From contig NZ_DIUM01000021.1 in assembly GCF_002423035.1 (NCBI RefSeq), positions 1 to 64,000 of the forward strand: 64,000 nucleotides of DNA, in the 5' to 3' direction. Each line of letters starts with the position of its first letter. Positions within the stretch are counted from its first letter, which is position 1. A model generated the notes under the pieces. That model did not search any database and had not been told where the DNA came from. It saw nothing but the letters and a program-made list of their open reading frames with translations. Below, one piece after another: positions 51,047 to 59,956 of the stretch. The translations under genes were made by a program, and so were the position numbers. Source of the DNA: Thiocapsa sp. UBA6158 (lineage in GTDB: Bacteria; Pseudomonadota; Gammaproteobacteria; Chromatiales; Chromatiaceae).

Positions 51047-51679
51047 ATGGGACACGCTGCACTTAAACAAGAGGTCGACACCCTGCGGGAGTACATGAAG
51101 GAGCTGAGCTACCAGGCGATGCGCACCGAGATGTCGCTGGCCCGTCTGTCCGAGGAGATGCTCGAATTCAAGGACGAGATGCGCGAGTTCAAGGACGAGA
51201 TGCTTACGTTCAAGGAAGAGAGCCAGCGCGAGCGTCGGAGCATGAACAAGCAATGGGGCGATCTCGCCAATCGCCTCGGCACGCTGGTCGAGGATATCGT
51301 AGCGCCCAATCTTCCGCGGGTGGCGGCCGAGCTCTTCTCCTGTCCCGTGGCGGATCTGTTCGGGGTCCGCGTCGTGCGCCGCTTCGGGGGCGAGACGCGC
51401 GAGTACGATGCGCTGCTGGTCTGCCCGGAGGTGGTCTTGGTCAACGAGACCAAGTCACGCCTGACGGATGCGCATGTCGAGGGCATTCTCGAACGGCTCG
51501 CCGAGATCCCCCGTGTCTTCCCCGAGTATGCCGATCGTCGCGCCGTCGGAGTCCTGGCGAGCCTCTATCCGGACGCGAGCGTCGTACGTCGTGCGACGCG
51601 CCGCGGCGTTTTGGTGATGGGCATGGGCGACGAGACGATGCACGTCTTGAACCCGGAGGCGCTCCAAGCCGGCGGTTGA
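51047..51679 (+). CDS. Coiled-coil protein with PD-(D/E)XK-like domain, function unknown
   Basis: A 210-residue protein. Residues ~5-75 form a heptad coiled coil (EEMLEFKDEMREFKDEMLTFKEES with an internal duplicated FKDEM unit). Residues ~90-195 look like a restriction-endonuclease fold: REYDALLVCPEVVLVNETKSRL has an Asp, then an E-x-K pair 14-16 residues later. This is the layout of abundant coiled-coil plus nuclease-like proteins found in cyanobacteria and purple bacteria, whose function is not known. GGAGGGT precedes ATG 51047. No partner gene or toxin-antitoxin mate is seen. Confidence 0.7.
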   Translation: MGHAALKQEVDTLREYMKELSYQAMRTEMSLARLSEEMLEFKDEMREFKDEMLTFKEESQRERRSMNKQWGDLANRLGTLVEDIVAPNLPRVAAELFSCPVADLFGVRVVRRFGGETREYDALLVCPEVVLVNETKSRLTDAHVEGILERLAEIPRVFPEYADRRAVGVLASLYPDASVVRRATRRGVLVMGMGDETMHVLNPEALQAGG

Positions 51680-51707
51680 GCGCGCTCCGTTACGCGCCTT
51701 GTCTCGA

Positions 51708-53006
51708 TCAACGACCGCTCGCCCGCTCGAAAACGATGCGTCCATCCAGCACCGTCGCCATGACGCGCCCGTGCATCTGCGTGTGGAGAAAGGGGCTGTT
51801 CTCGCCGTGGCTCAGGAGTGTCTCCGGGGTCGGTATCCAGCAGTCGTTCGGATCGAAGATGCAGACATCCGCCGCCGCCCCGGGCGAGAGATGTCCAAGG
51901 TCGAGACCCAAGATCTCGGCAGGACCAAGGGTGAGTCGGGCGATGACGCCCGGCAGATCGAGCACGCCTTCGGTGACCAGTCGCAGCGCGAGCGGCAGCA
52001 GGGTCTCGAGCCCCGAGATGCCGGGCGCGGTCTCGGGGAAGGGCAGCAGCTTGGCATCGGCATCGTGCGGCTGATGGTCCGAGCAGATGGCGCCGATCTC
52101 GCCGGCCGCGAGCGCATGACGCAGGGCATCGCGGTCCGCCCGGGTGCGCAGGGGCGGTACCAGGTGACAATTGGCGTCGAAGCCGTCCAGGTCCTCTTCG
52201 GTCAGGAAGAGTTGGTGGATGGCGACGTCGCCGCTCGCCTGAACGCCGCGGCCGCGCGCGGCCGCCAGCATCACGGTCGCCCGTGCGGTCGAGAGACCGC
52301 GGAAATGGATGCGTGCGCCGGTCTGGCCGGCCAATGCGAGATCGCGGGCAACGGCGACCGTCTCGGCGGCCTCCGGGATGCCGGGAAGCCCCAGCCGGGC
52401 GCTCACGCGGCCTTCGTGTGCACAGCCGCCGCTGGTCAGGTCCGGGTCTTGCGGATGCAGGAAGAGCGTCAGTCCGAAGGTGGCGGCGTACTCCATCGCA
52501 CGTCGCTGCACCTGGGCGCTGCGGATCGGCCGATCCGCCTGGCTCAACACCCGACAGCCGGCGAGCTTGAGCGCAGCCATCTCGGTGATCTGTTTGCCGT
52601 CGAGGTCTCGGGTCATGGCGCCGGCCGGCACGACGCGCGCGAAGCCGAGCCGCTGTGCGGTCTGCCGAATCAATTGTGCGACGGCCGGTGTATCGATGAC
52701 GGGCGAGGTGTCGGGTGGGCAACAGAGCGTCGTAATCCCGGACGCTGCTGCCGCTCGAGTCTCGCTCGCGATCGTCGCTTTCTGCTCGAGACCGGGCTCG
52801 CGCAGCCGGGCGCTGAGGTCCACGAAACCGGGGCACACGATCAGCCCCCGCGCATCGAGAACGCGCTCCGGTTGAAACCCGGTTGGCGCCTCGCCGATCG
52901 CGAGCACGCGCCCGTCGGCAAGATGCAGGTCGATCTCCCGGTCGATCCGGTTGGCCGGGTCGATCAGTCGACCGCCGCGAATGCTGATGTGCTCGACCTC
53001 AGCCAT
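51708..53006 (-). CDS. Dihydroorotase-like protein lacking the metal site (pseudo-DHOase, PyrX/PyrC')
   Basis: A 432-residue amidohydrolase-fold protein of the class I DHOase family ([60 protein letters not shown]). Active DHOases have HxH in D-(x)-H-x-H-L-R-E-P-G. Here that site is [10 protein letters not shown], with both histidines gone, so zinc-dependent catalysis is not expected. Pseudomonas has such an inactive PyrC' that is required to assemble PyrB. ATG at 53006 overlaps the pyrB stop by 8 bp and has GGTGAG upstream. The in-frame 53018 start is an alternative. Confidence 0.9.
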   Translation of the reverse strand: MAEVEHISIRGGRLIDPANRIDREIDLHLADGRVLAIGEAPTGFQPERVLDARGLIVCPGFVDLSARLREPGLEQKATIASETRAAAASGITTLCCPPDTSPVIDTPAVAQLIRQTAQRLGFARVVPAGAMTRDLDGKQITEMAALKLAGCRVLSQADRPIRSAQVQRRAMEYAATFGLTLFLHPQDPDLTSGGCAHEGRVSARLGLPGIPEAAETVAVARDLALAGQTGARIHFRGLSTARATVMLAAARGRGVQASGDVAIHQLFLTEEDLDGFDANCHLVPPLRTRADRDALRHALAAGEIGAICSDHQPHDADAKLLPFPETAPGISGLETLLPLALRLVTEGVLDLPGVIARLTLGPAEILGLDLGHLSPGAAADVCIFDPNDCWIPTPETLLSHGENSPFLHTQMHGRVMATVLDGRIVFERASGR

Positions 53007-54006
53007 TGGGCTCACCATCCGTCTTCACGTCCGCCTGCATGGCGATGTTCTGGGTGCCGATACACATGGACATGACGGCCATGCGGATCGCGATTCCGTT
53101 GGTGACCTGCTCGAGGATCACCGAGCGGGGCCCGTCGGCGACCTGTGACTCGATCTCGACCCCGCGATTGATCGGCCCGGGATGCATCACGATGGCCTCG
53201 GGATGAGCCACGCCGAGGCGCTCTTCGGTGAGGCCATAGAGCTGGAAGTACTCGTGCTCGCTCGGCAGGAGCGCATTGGTCATGCGCTCGCGTTGCAGGC
53301 GCAACATGATGACGACGTCGACATCGCGGATCCCCTCGCGCAGATCGTGAAAAACCCGCACGCCGAGCGCCTCTTCGGCGAATGCCGGAATCAGGGTGCG
53401 CGGGCCGATGACCCTTACCTCGGCCGCACCCAGCGTGTTGAGTGCGAGGATCTGGGAGCGCGCGACCCGCGAGTGCAGGATATCGCCGACGATGGCCACG
53501 CGAAGGTTCGCGAAGTCCCCCTTGTGGCGGCGGATGGTGAACATGTCCAACATCCCCTGGGTGGGATGCGAATAGCGCCCGTCCCCGGCATTGATGACGC
53601 TCACGTACGGTGCTGCATGGGCGGCGATGAAATGAGCCGCGCCGCTCGAAGGGTGGCGCACGACGAACATGTCGACCTGCATCGACTCGAGGTTGCGCAA
53701 GGTGTCGAGCAAGGTCTCGCCCTTGGCGGTCGCCGAGGTGGAGATGTTGAGGTTGAGCACGTCCGCGGAGAGTCGTTTGGCGGCCAGCTCGAAGGTCGTT
53801 CGGGTGCGAGTGCTGGTCTCGAAGAAGAGATTCGCGATGACCTTGCCGCGGCACAGCGGGACCTTCTTGACCGCCTGCTGTGTCACCCCGAGAAAGCCTT
53901 CGGCGCGGTCCAGGATCTCGGACAAGAGCGCTCGACTCAGCCCTTCGATCGTCAAAAAGTGCTTGAGGTTGCCCTGGCCGTCGAGCTGCTGATGGCCTGT
54001 CTTCAT
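52999..54006 (-). CDS. pyrB: Aspartate carbamoyltransferase catalytic subunit
   Basis: A 335-residue enzyme joining carbamoyl phosphate and aspartate. The motifs are [21 protein letters not shown] (carbamoyl-phosphate loop), [16 protein letters not shown] and [13 protein letters not shown]. The slightly long N-terminus is typical of the type that pairs with a DHOase-like subunit. It overlaps pyrR by 4 bp upstream and pyrX by 8 bp downstream, so the three are translationally coupled. No pyrI is present. Confidence 0.97.
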   Translation of the reverse strand: MKTGHQQLDGQGNLKHFLTIEGLSRALLSEILDRAEGFLGVTQQAVKKVPLCRGKVIANLFFETSTRTRTTFELAAKRLSADVLNLNISTSATAKGETLLDTLRNLESMQVDMFVVRHPSSGAAHFIAAHAAPYVSVINAGDGRYSHPTQGMLDMFTIRRHKGDFANLRVAIVGDILHSRVARSQILALNTLGAAEVRVIGPRTLIPAFAEEALGVRVFHDLREGIRDVDVVIMLRLQRERMTNALLPSEHEYFQLYGLTEERLGVAHPEAIVMHPGPINRGVEIESQVADGPRSVILEQVTNGIAIRMAVMSMCIGTQNIAMQADVKTDGEPNG

Positions 54007-54602
54007 CGGCGGGCCTCGCCCTTGGCGCTCTTGGTCGGGCGCGCGACCGATGCCCGATCGGTCTTGGACGCCGTCGTTTTTGCGCTTTGACCGCGCAGCA
54101 GGACGAGCGGGTGCGGTCCGCTGAGCTTGATCTGCTCGCCCGGCTCGAGCTTGGCATGCAGGCCGACGACGTTCGGCTCGATCGGCAGCTCGCGCCCGTC
54201 GCGCTCGGAAAGGGTGACCAAGATGACCGAGGCCGGCCGGCCGTAGTCGAACAGGACATTCAGGGCGGCGCGGATGGTGCGACCGCTCTGCAGGACATCG
54301 TCCACCAGAATCAGGTGACGGTCGTCGATCCCGACCGGCAGATACGAGGGGCGCACCTGCGGATGCATCCCGATGCGAGTGAAGTCATCGCGGTAAAAGG
54401 AGATGTCCAGATGGCCGAGCGGTTCGGCCAGCTCCAGCATCTCGTGTAGCTGATCCGCAACCCAGACCCCTCCGGTATGGATGCCGATCATCAGCGGGGC
54501 TTCGATGGCGCGCTCGGCGATAAGAGAGCCCAGCTCGTCGGCCATTCGGCCGATGATGCCGTCGATCTCGGCGCTGTCTTTCCAGATCTCGGAATTGATC
54601 AC
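54003..54602 (-). CDS. pyrR: PyrR-like bifunctional regulator/uracil phosphoribosyltransferase
   Basis: A 199-residue PRTase-fold protein. The PRPP loop is [42 protein letters not shown] forms the N-terminal strand, and [11 protein letters not shown] the hood. A basic tail follows ([25 protein letters not shown]). In gammaproteobacteria PyrR is mainly a regulatory protein, and the sequence does not show a PyrR attenuator in the mRNA leader. The frame starts with GTG at 54602 and has no strong Shine-Dalgarno. A palindromic repeat separates it from ruvX. Confidence 0.9.
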   Translation of the reverse strand: MINSEIWKDSAEIDGIIGRMADELGSLIAERAIEAPLMIGIHTGGVWVADQLHEMLELAEPLGHLDISFYRDDFTRIGMHPQVRPSYLPVGIDDRHLILVDDVLQSGRTIRAALNVLFDYGRPASVILVTLSERDGRELPIEPNVVGLHAKLEPGEQIKLSGPHPLVLLRGQSAKTTASKTDRASVARPTKSAKGEARR

Positions 54603-54707
54603 TGAGGAATGCTCGGGGTTGGGTGCTTGATGGTCGGGATGCGTGTGTGGTGAGTGGCCGGTGGGGCGGAGTGATGCTTCAGAAACAGGTCAACACGGTG
54701 TTCAAGG

Positions 54708-54824
54708 CGTAGGATGGGTAGAGCGCCAGCGAAACCCATCCTCCAAACCGCCGGGTTGCCGGGTTTCGGTCTGATGCCTTTGGCGCGGGGTGGATGGGTT
54801 TCGCTTCGCTCTACCCATCCTACG
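54708..54824. repeat. CGTAGGATGGGTAGAGCG palindromic element between ruvX and pyrR
   Basis: The element runs from CGTAGGATGGGTAGAGCG (54708) to CGCTCTACCCATCCTACG (54807-54824). An 18-bp terminal inverted repeat encloses GAAACCCATCC and CCGGGTTTCGGTCTGATGCC. The same element in opposite orientation is at 59782-59950. It sits inside an operon of same-strand genes. Confidence 0.88.
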
Positions 54825-54834
54825 TGTTTCCACT

Positions 54835-55254
54835 CTACCCGGCGCCATGCTCGCACAGCCAGGTTTCCAGGATCAGGGCGGCGGCAACCGCATCGACGGC
54901 ATCTCGATCCGCGGATCGTCCGCGCGATGCCTCCGCGAGCTGCCGTCGTGCTTCGATCGAGGTCAGGCGCTCGTCGATGAGATGCACCGCGAGGCGAAAG
55001 CGTCCTTCGAGCTGGCGCCCGAACCGATGGATCTGCGCGGACCACTCGACCTCCTTGTCGTCCATCGTAAAGGGCAGCCCCACAACGAATGCCTCGGGTT
55101 GCCACTCGCGCACCAAGGCGGCGATACCGTCCCAATCCGGCTTGTCGTTGCGGCTGCGAAGCGTCACGAGAGGCGTGGCCGAGCCTGTGATGGTCTGGCC
55201 GACCGCGATACCGATCTTGCGCGGACCGAAGTCGAAGCCCAGTAGGGTGGTCAT
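54835..55254 (-). CDS. ruvX: RuvX/YqgF-family Holliday-junction resolvase-like protein
   Basis: A 139-residue RNase H-fold protein: LLGFDFGPRKIGIAVGQTITGSATPL at the start, VGLPFTMDDKEVEWS, and LIDERLTSIEARRQL with the acidic residues. The family processes pre-16S rRNA 5' ends or resolves Holliday junctions. It sits between yqgE and pyrR as in Pseudomonas. The short C-terminus ends just before a palindromic repeat. Confidence 0.95.
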   Translation of the reverse strand: MTTLLGFDFGPRKIGIAVGQTITGSATPLVTLRSRNDKPDWDGIAALVREWQPEAFVVGLPFTMDDKEVEWSAQIHRFGRQLEGRFRLAVHLIDERLTSIEARRQLAEASRGRSADRDAVDAVAAALILETWLCEHGAG

Positions 55255-55302
55255 GCGGTGCTCGAACGTGCTCGATCCGATGGATGCCCGTGCGGACGCG
55301 CT

Positions 55303-55866
55303 CTACGCGTGCCCGGCTTCGCCGCTGAGTAGGTTTAGATCGACCCCCAGCAGTTGCGCCGCGGCGAGCCAGCGGGCACTCGGATCCATCCGAAAGATGA
55401 TCTCGTCACTGGCCGGACCGCTCAACCAGGCGTTGGCACTCATCTCCTGCTCCAACTGACCGCTGCCCCAGCCGGCGTAACCCAGGGCGACCAGGGTCTG
55501 CTCCGGACCTTCGCCCGAGGCGATGGCTTCCAGCACGTCGCGCGAGGTGGTGACGCTGATATCCGATGTGATGCTCAGGGTCGAGTCGAAGGTCGGCCCG
55601 GAGGTGTGCAGCACGAAACCCCGATCGGTCTGGACGGGTCCACCCTGGTAGACCGGGATCTGCTCCACGTTTGGGCGCAACGCAACGATCTCGAGCTGGT
55701 CCAATAGCTCGCCGAGCCTGACGTCGAGCGGGCGGTTGATGACGATACCCATGGCGCCCTGATCGGTGTGCTCGCAGACATAGGTCACCGTTCGCGAGAA
55801 ATTCGGATCCTGAAGACCCGGCATCGCGATCAGGAAGTGGTTGGTAAGCGAGGTGCTGAAGGACAT
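55303..55866 (-). CDS. yqgE: YqgE/AlgH family protein (UPF0301)
   Basis: A 187-residue protein with the family motifs LTNHFLIAMPGLQDPNFSRTVTYVCEHTDQGAMGIVINRPLD and VYQGGPVQTDRGFVLH. ALGYAGWGSGQLEQEMSANAWL lies in the C-terminal half. Its function is uncertain; in Pseudomonas AlgH affects alginate production. It is the first gene of yqgE-ruvX-pyrR-pyrB-pyrX on the minus strand. Confidence 0.95.
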   Translation of the reverse strand: MSFSTSLTNHFLIAMPGLQDPNFSRTVTYVCEHTDQGAMGIVINRPLDVRLGELLDQLEIVALRPNVEQIPVYQGGPVQTDRGFVLHTSGPTFDSTLSITSDISVTTSRDVLEAIASGEGPEQTLVALGYAGWGSGQLEQEMSANAWLSGPASDEIIFRMDPSARWLAAAQLLGVDLNLLSGEAGHA

Positions 55867-56065
55867 GGCGTTAGTATCCCGGTCGGGGAGATCTCAAGCA
55901 AGTCCGAGGATGGTCTTGCGGCAACCGGATGTCCGGGGTAGGGTTGCGCAACAAACCGTGTTTATGGGCTCGAGGGTCCGCAACGGACGTCGGCGTTCTC
56001 CTGTGAGTTTGCACGCATCGACCGGTGCGTCGATGGTGGGGGTAAGCCCCGAGGAGTTTTGGATC

Positions 56066-56461
56066 ATGGCACTGGCCAGAGAAGATATCGCGTTCATCAA
56101 GGAGCACCTCGGCGAGTGGCTCGTCGAGGTCTCGCTCGGCAAGCCGCCCGCAGTGTATGAGATCGAGCTGCGCGAACGCATGGTGCGGGTCGAGGAGGAG
56201 CTTAAGCATCAGCGCGAGCTGATGCGCCAAGGGTTCGAGCAGGTCGAGAAGCGATTCGAGCAAGTCGAGAAGCGCTTCGAGCAAATCGACAAGCGCTTTG
56301 AACAAGTCGAGAGACGTTTCGAGCAGATCGACAAACGTTTCGAGCAGGTCGACCGCCGATTCGACGAGCTGATCAAACGCAACGATCGCCATTTTCTGTG
56401 GTTGATTGGCTTTATCACCACCATCGCTGCGTTGATCATCGCCGCCGGCAAGCTGCTTTAA
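56066..56461 (+). CDS. Small heptad-repeat coiled-coil protein with C-terminal membrane anchor
   Basis: A 131-residue protein. A short N-terminal region (REDIAFIKEHLGEWLVEVSLG) is followed by a long coiled coil with near-perfect RFEQVEK/RFEQIDK heptads (residues ~50-105). A C-terminal membrane helix (WLIGFITTIAALIIAAGKLL) follows. The DNA carries the matching 21-bp tandem repeats. It resembles membrane-anchored coiled-coil proteins of the DUF1640/CCDC90 type, with function unknown. GAGGAG lies 9 bp before ATG 56066, and the in-frame 55841 start is not supported. Confidence 0.75.
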   Translation: MALAREDIAFIKEHLGEWLVEVSLGKPPAVYEIELRERMVRVEEELKHQRELMRQGFEQVEKRFEQVEKRFEQIDKRFEQVERRFEQIDKRFEQVDRRFDELIKRNDRHFLWLIGFITTIAALIIAAGKLL

Positions 56462-56890
56462 AGCTGCAGGCGCACGAGGCACCGAGCTCAATTCGCCCCG
56501 CCGATCGATTGAAATGGGGTATTTTCTGCTTCCCTAACGTTGAAATTCGGGCATGCATCGGCTAGGCTCCGTCGCATGTGTGCAGCGTTGCGCATTTACT
56601 ACATCCGTGTCCTTGACGCGACTGTTTGCGGCCGGGGTTGCTGTCGCAGCCGAATGGTCGTTTAGCGGATCGTTGGTTTGGATGCGAGGCTCGCCTGGTC
56701 TTCAGATTGGTCGAGTACAGAGTCCGTTAGGCTCGGGGCGGTCCGGGCCAAATCGCGATCGGCGATTTTCCGGGCGGTTTCGGGGATTCGCTTGAGTCCA
56801 GTTCATAGAGACACCGCCGTTTTTTGATGCCTTGGTGCGGGTATCTCGATAGTGTCACGTGCTCGTCAACATTACAGGGAGTCATTGCTC
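56462..56890. other. Intergenic region upstream of the glycine-rich surface protein gene
   Basis: No gene is supported. Two small open frames (56553-56795 and 56824-57030) lack recognisable similarity. The region should contain the promoter of the surface protein gene. No dispersed repeat was seen. Confidence 0.5.
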
Positions 56891-58141
56891 ATGCGAATTC
56901 GTTTGGCCCTTCCTTTGACCGGACTGCTGCTTGCGCCGTCATTTTTCTTATCCGGGGCGGTGTTTGCTGCCGACTGCGTCCCGGGTGTCGCTTCAGCGGG
57001 AACCTGTACGGTTCCTGCCAATGTGTTTAAAGTCAGCTTCGAGGCATGGGGCGGAGGTGGCCGGGGTGGAGCCCGCAGCGTGGGATCCGGCGGCGGCGGT
57101 GGTGCCGGTTCATTCTGCGGCAACCTCGAAGTCCCGGTCCAGCCGGGCGACGACCTCGCGATTACAATCGGCGCCGGCGGAAACTCGGCATCGGGTAACG
57201 GTGGCGCATCAAGCGTCGTTTCCGGTGCCGAAACGCTGGTCAGTGCAGCGGGCGGCACTGGTGTGGGTAGTTCCGCGACCGGTGGTAATGGCGGCGCGGC
57301 GTGCACGATTACCGGTGCAATCGGTTATGCCGGAGGTCGTGGAGGTAATGGCGCGACAGTCGGCGGCGGCGGCGGAGGTGGTGGTGGTGCCGGCTCCGGC
57401 AGCAACGGCAGCAACGGCGGCAATGGTACAGTGACAGCGGCCGGGGTCGGGGGGGAAGGCGGTACCGGGGCAACTCCGGGTGGTGCAGGAGGGCAGGGTG
57501 CCGGCAGAATAGTCGACGAAGCGGTTGCCGGCTCGGCCCCTGGCGGTGGTGGCGGCGGTCGATCCACGGTGAATAATTCGCGAGCAGATGGCGCCGCCGG
57601 CCGGGTCACCTTGGCCTTCACGGTTTCCGATCCCGATCGGGAACTCTCCGGCATCACCGTCGACGGCGGCTCAGACCCGGTCAATGTACCTGCCGATGGC
57701 ACAACTTCGGCGACGATCGCGGTCACGGTTCTGGATGAGGACGAAAATCCGCTCTCTGGATCCGTAGTTCTGTCCGCGGACAGCGCGACGACCGTGATTA
57801 CCCCGGTGGAACTCCCGACAACAATCCGGTCCTCAGCGCCCTCCGTCGGTGCCTCCGGTACGGCTCCCTTGATCAACGGCGTTGCGACCTTCACCGTTAC
57901 CAACACGGTTGTCGAGAGTGTAACCTACAGCGCGAAAGCCTACACCGACCCGGATCAGCCCACGCCGGCGAACGGGTTCGCACCGGCCGCCATTGTCACC
58001 ATCGGTGACGGTGTGATTGTGACCTTCGAGGATCTGCCTCCCCCTGTCGCCATCCCGACCATGAGCGCCTACGGCCTCTTGGCGATGACCGGTCTACTCG
58101 GCCTGCTTGCGGGTTGGCATCAGCGCCGTCGGCGCGGCTGA
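56891..58141 (+). CDS. Glycine-rich secreted protein with Ig-like domain and IPTL-CTERM anchor
   Basis: A 416-residue protein. A signal peptide (residues ~5-27, LALPLTGLLLAPSFFLSGAVFAA) comes first. A glycine-rich domain (residues ~30-240) has VFKVSFEAWGGGG, VQPGDDLAITIGAGG and long GGG runs. A Big-1/invasin-like segment (residues ~250-370, VPADGTTSATIAVTVLDEDENPLSGSVVLS and GVATFTVTNTVVESVTYSA) follows. The C-terminus is VAIPTMSAYGLLAMTGLLGLLAGWHQRRRRG. That last part is an IPTL-CTERM sorting signal (I-P-T, hydrophobic helix, Arg-rich tail) processed by an exosortase-type enzyme. The gene is absent from the equivalent Pseudomonas block, so it is an insertion between tonB and yqgE. Confidence 0.85.
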   Translation: MRIRLALPLTGLLLAPSFFLSGAVFAADCVPGVASAGTCTVPANVFKVSFEAWGGGGRGGARSVGSGGGGGAGSFCGNLEVPVQPGDDLAITIGAGGNSASGNGGASSVVSGAETLVSAAGGTGVGSSATGGNGGAACTITGAIGYAGGRGGNGATVGGGGGGGGGAGSGSNGSNGGNGTVTAAGVGGEGGTGATPGGAGGQGAGRIVDEAVAGSAPGGGGGGRSTVNNSRADGAAGRVTLAFTVSDPDRELSGITVDGGSDPVNVPADGTTSATIAVTVLDEDENPLSGSVVLSADSATTVITPVELPTTIRSSAPSVGASGTAPLINGVATFTVTNTVVESVTYSAKAYTDPDQPTPANGFAPAAIVTIGDGVIVTFEDLPPPVAIPTMSAYGLLAMTGLLGLLAGWHQRRRRG

Positions 58142-58161
58142 TCCTCTCCGTCGCTGGAAAC

Positions 58162-58194
58162 GCCGCCGGTTCCGCAAGGAGCCGGCGGCTTTTT
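58162..58194 (+). terminator. Rho-independent terminator after the glycine-rich protein gene
   Basis: The stem GCCGCCGGTTCC/GGAGCCGGCGGC (one G-T pair) with a GCAA loop is followed by TTTTT, 20 bp after the stop codon. Confidence 0.85.
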
Positions 58195-58269
58195 GGGGTC
58201 TGGTCTCGGTCGGTGCTCCCGATACCCGGCGCGTTCGGCCATTTCCGGAGAATCTTGTCATCGACGCAG

Positions 58270-58344
58270 TGTGGGTCGGACTTAAGTCCGACTCGGCGGT
58301 ATCGCCCTCCTGCGGCGTCCTTGTCGGGCTCAAGCCCGACCCAC
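58270..58344. repeat. GTGGGTCGG palindromic repeat pair
   Basis: GTGGGTCGGACTTAAGTCCG at 58270 and CGGGCTCAAGCCCGACCCAC ending at 58344 form inverted halves, each itself palindromic (CGGACTTAAGTCCG and CGGGCTCAAGCCCG). It is a common type of intergenic repeat. The remainder of the 58142-58460 gap holds the terminator and no gene. Confidence 0.8.
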
Positions 58345-58460
58345 GGTGGGTCTAAAGAATTTCACGGAAAACACCTGAAGCCCTTCGTCGGGGTGAAGGC
58401 CTGTCTATAGACTCTCCGATCGATGCGATGCGCGAAGGTGTCTCGTCGCGCTGCCCCTGC

Positions 58461-59585
58461 TCACTGCTCCCAACCCAACCCCCCGCCGCGCAAAAACTGC
58501 CAGGTTCGCACGATATCGAGCACGTCCGTCTCCGCGGCGATGTCGGGCGGGAAGGGGGAGTAGGGCGCTGCAAGCTCCACGATCCGCACGGCCGCCTCGT
58601 CGAGCAGGTCGTAACCCGACGAGCGCACGACTCGAATCTGCTCCACGCTGCCGTCCGAGCGCACGGCGACATGCAGGATCAGGCTGCCGAACATGCGTTG
58701 ATCTCGGGCTGCTTGCGGATAATTGAGGTTGCCGATGCGCTCCACCTTGCGCGCCCAGGCGCCCAGATAGCTCGCATACCGAAACTCCCGCGTGCTCGCA
58801 CTCACCGACTTGCGCCGGACGCGGCTTGCATAGGCGGCGGTCTTGGCCTGGAGGTTGGCCGTGAGTCGATCGATTTCCTCGCCGCGGCTGGCGAGGATCG
58901 TAGCCGCGTCGACCGCTGTTTCCCGGGCGGGGATCTCCCGCGCGGCCAGCGGGTCGGGAGGAGGGAGTGGCTCGGGTTGGATCTCGGGTGCGGGTTCGGG
59001 CGGAGGCTCCACGCGTGCGAGCGTCTCGAGGTCCAGCGCGGGCGGCTCAGTGATCTCCGTCGGGTCCGGAGAAATCGTCTCGACATCGATCGGCTCGAGT
59101 GGCGCATCGACGGCGTCTGCATCGAGCCTGCTCGGTGGCGGCTCCGTGACGGCCGGGTCTCGATCGGCCGATGTGTCGGTCTCCGGCTCCGGCTCGACAG
59201 TCGACTCTTCGACCGACTCGATCCGCGTCTCTGGGATGGGTGTCGGAGGCTCGGTCGCCTCGATGTCTTCCGAGACGATCGCGTTCGGGTCGTCGTAGAC
59301 GGCATTTCCGCTGGACGACGCGCCAGAACGATCGATCCGCGAGAGGGCTGCGTCCGGAGATGCCGAACCCCGACCGGCGTCCCGCAAGATCAAGATCTCC
59401 AGCGCCGATTCCGCGACGCCGCTCGCCTCGGTTCGGGGTGGCTCGAAGGAGACGAGGGTGATCGCACTGACATGCAGCAGTGTGGCGGCCAACAGGGCTA
59501 TCGTGAGGGTCAAGCCCGAGGAGTCGTGACGGGGCGTCGCGAGGAGCGTGCGTTGCATCAGCGGATCGGGCGAGCGGGTGGGCAT
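58461..59585 (-). CDS. tonB: TonB-like energy-transducing protein
   Basis: A 374-residue protein. An N-terminal membrane helix (LTLTIALLAATLLHVSAITLVSF) is followed by a long acidic, Pro/Glu-rich periplasmic spacer (residues ~75-230). The C-terminal TonB domain contains GNLNYPQAARDQRMFGSLILHVAVRSDGSVEQIRVVRSSGYDLLDEAAVRIV and PFPPDIAAETDVLDIVRTWQF. In the Pseudomonas locus the corresponding gene is tonB3, between gshB and yqgE. Starts at 59585 or 59558 are both possible. No ExbB/ExbD gene is in view. Confidence 0.88.
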   Translation of the reverse strand: MPTRSPDPLMQRTLLATPRHDSSGLTLTIALLAATLLHVSAITLVSFEPPRTEASGVAESALEILILRDAGRGSASPDAALSRIDRSGASSSGNAVYDDPNAIVSEDIEATEPPTPIPETRIESVEESTVEPEPETDTSADRDPAVTEPPPSRLDADAVDAPLEPIDVETISPDPTEITEPPALDLETLARVEPPPEPAPEIQPEPLPPPDPLAAREIPARETAVDAATILASRGEEIDRLTANLQAKTAAYASRVRRKSVSASTREFRYASYLGAWARKVERIGNLNYPQAARDQRMFGSLILHVAVRSDGSVEQIRVVRSSGYDLLDEAAVRIVELAAPYSPFPPDIAAETDVLDIVRTWQFLRGGGLGWEQ

Positions 59586-59781
59586 GAATGTGGATCGATT
59601 TCCAGAAAATGCCGCCGTCGTAGGTTGTGCTGACGCTAGGAAGCAAAACGTCCGCCGACGGTTGGTTGTGCTTCGCGCGGCTCTACCCGTCCGGCCCTGA
59701 AATGTCGGAGCTGTAGAGGCGGCTTAAGTCGCCCCGACACGTCGGTGAGTCCTTGGGAGCGGCTCACAAACAACCGAAATT

Positions 59782-59950
59782 CGTAGGATGGGTAGAGCGA
59801 AGCGAAACCCATCCAGTCCGCGCCAAGGGCATCGGACCGAAACCCGAGAACACAGCGGTTTGGAGGATGGGTTTCGCTGACGCTCTATTCATCCTCCGCA
59901 TTCATCAAGGTTTGGAGGATGGGTTTCGCTGACGCTCTACCCATCCTACG
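59782..59950. repeat. CGTAGGATGGGTAGAGCG element plus partial duplicate, between apbE and tonB
   Basis: Starts CGTAGGATGGGTAGAGCG at 59782 and shows GGCATCGGACCGAAACCCG, then GGATGGGTTTCGCTGACGCTC twice (about 59860 and 59914), ending CTACCCATCCTACG at 59950. It is the inverse orientation of the element at 54708-54824, with the last arm duplicated. The flanking 59586-59781 part has no gene. Confidence 0.85.
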
Positions 59951-59956
59951 CACTCA

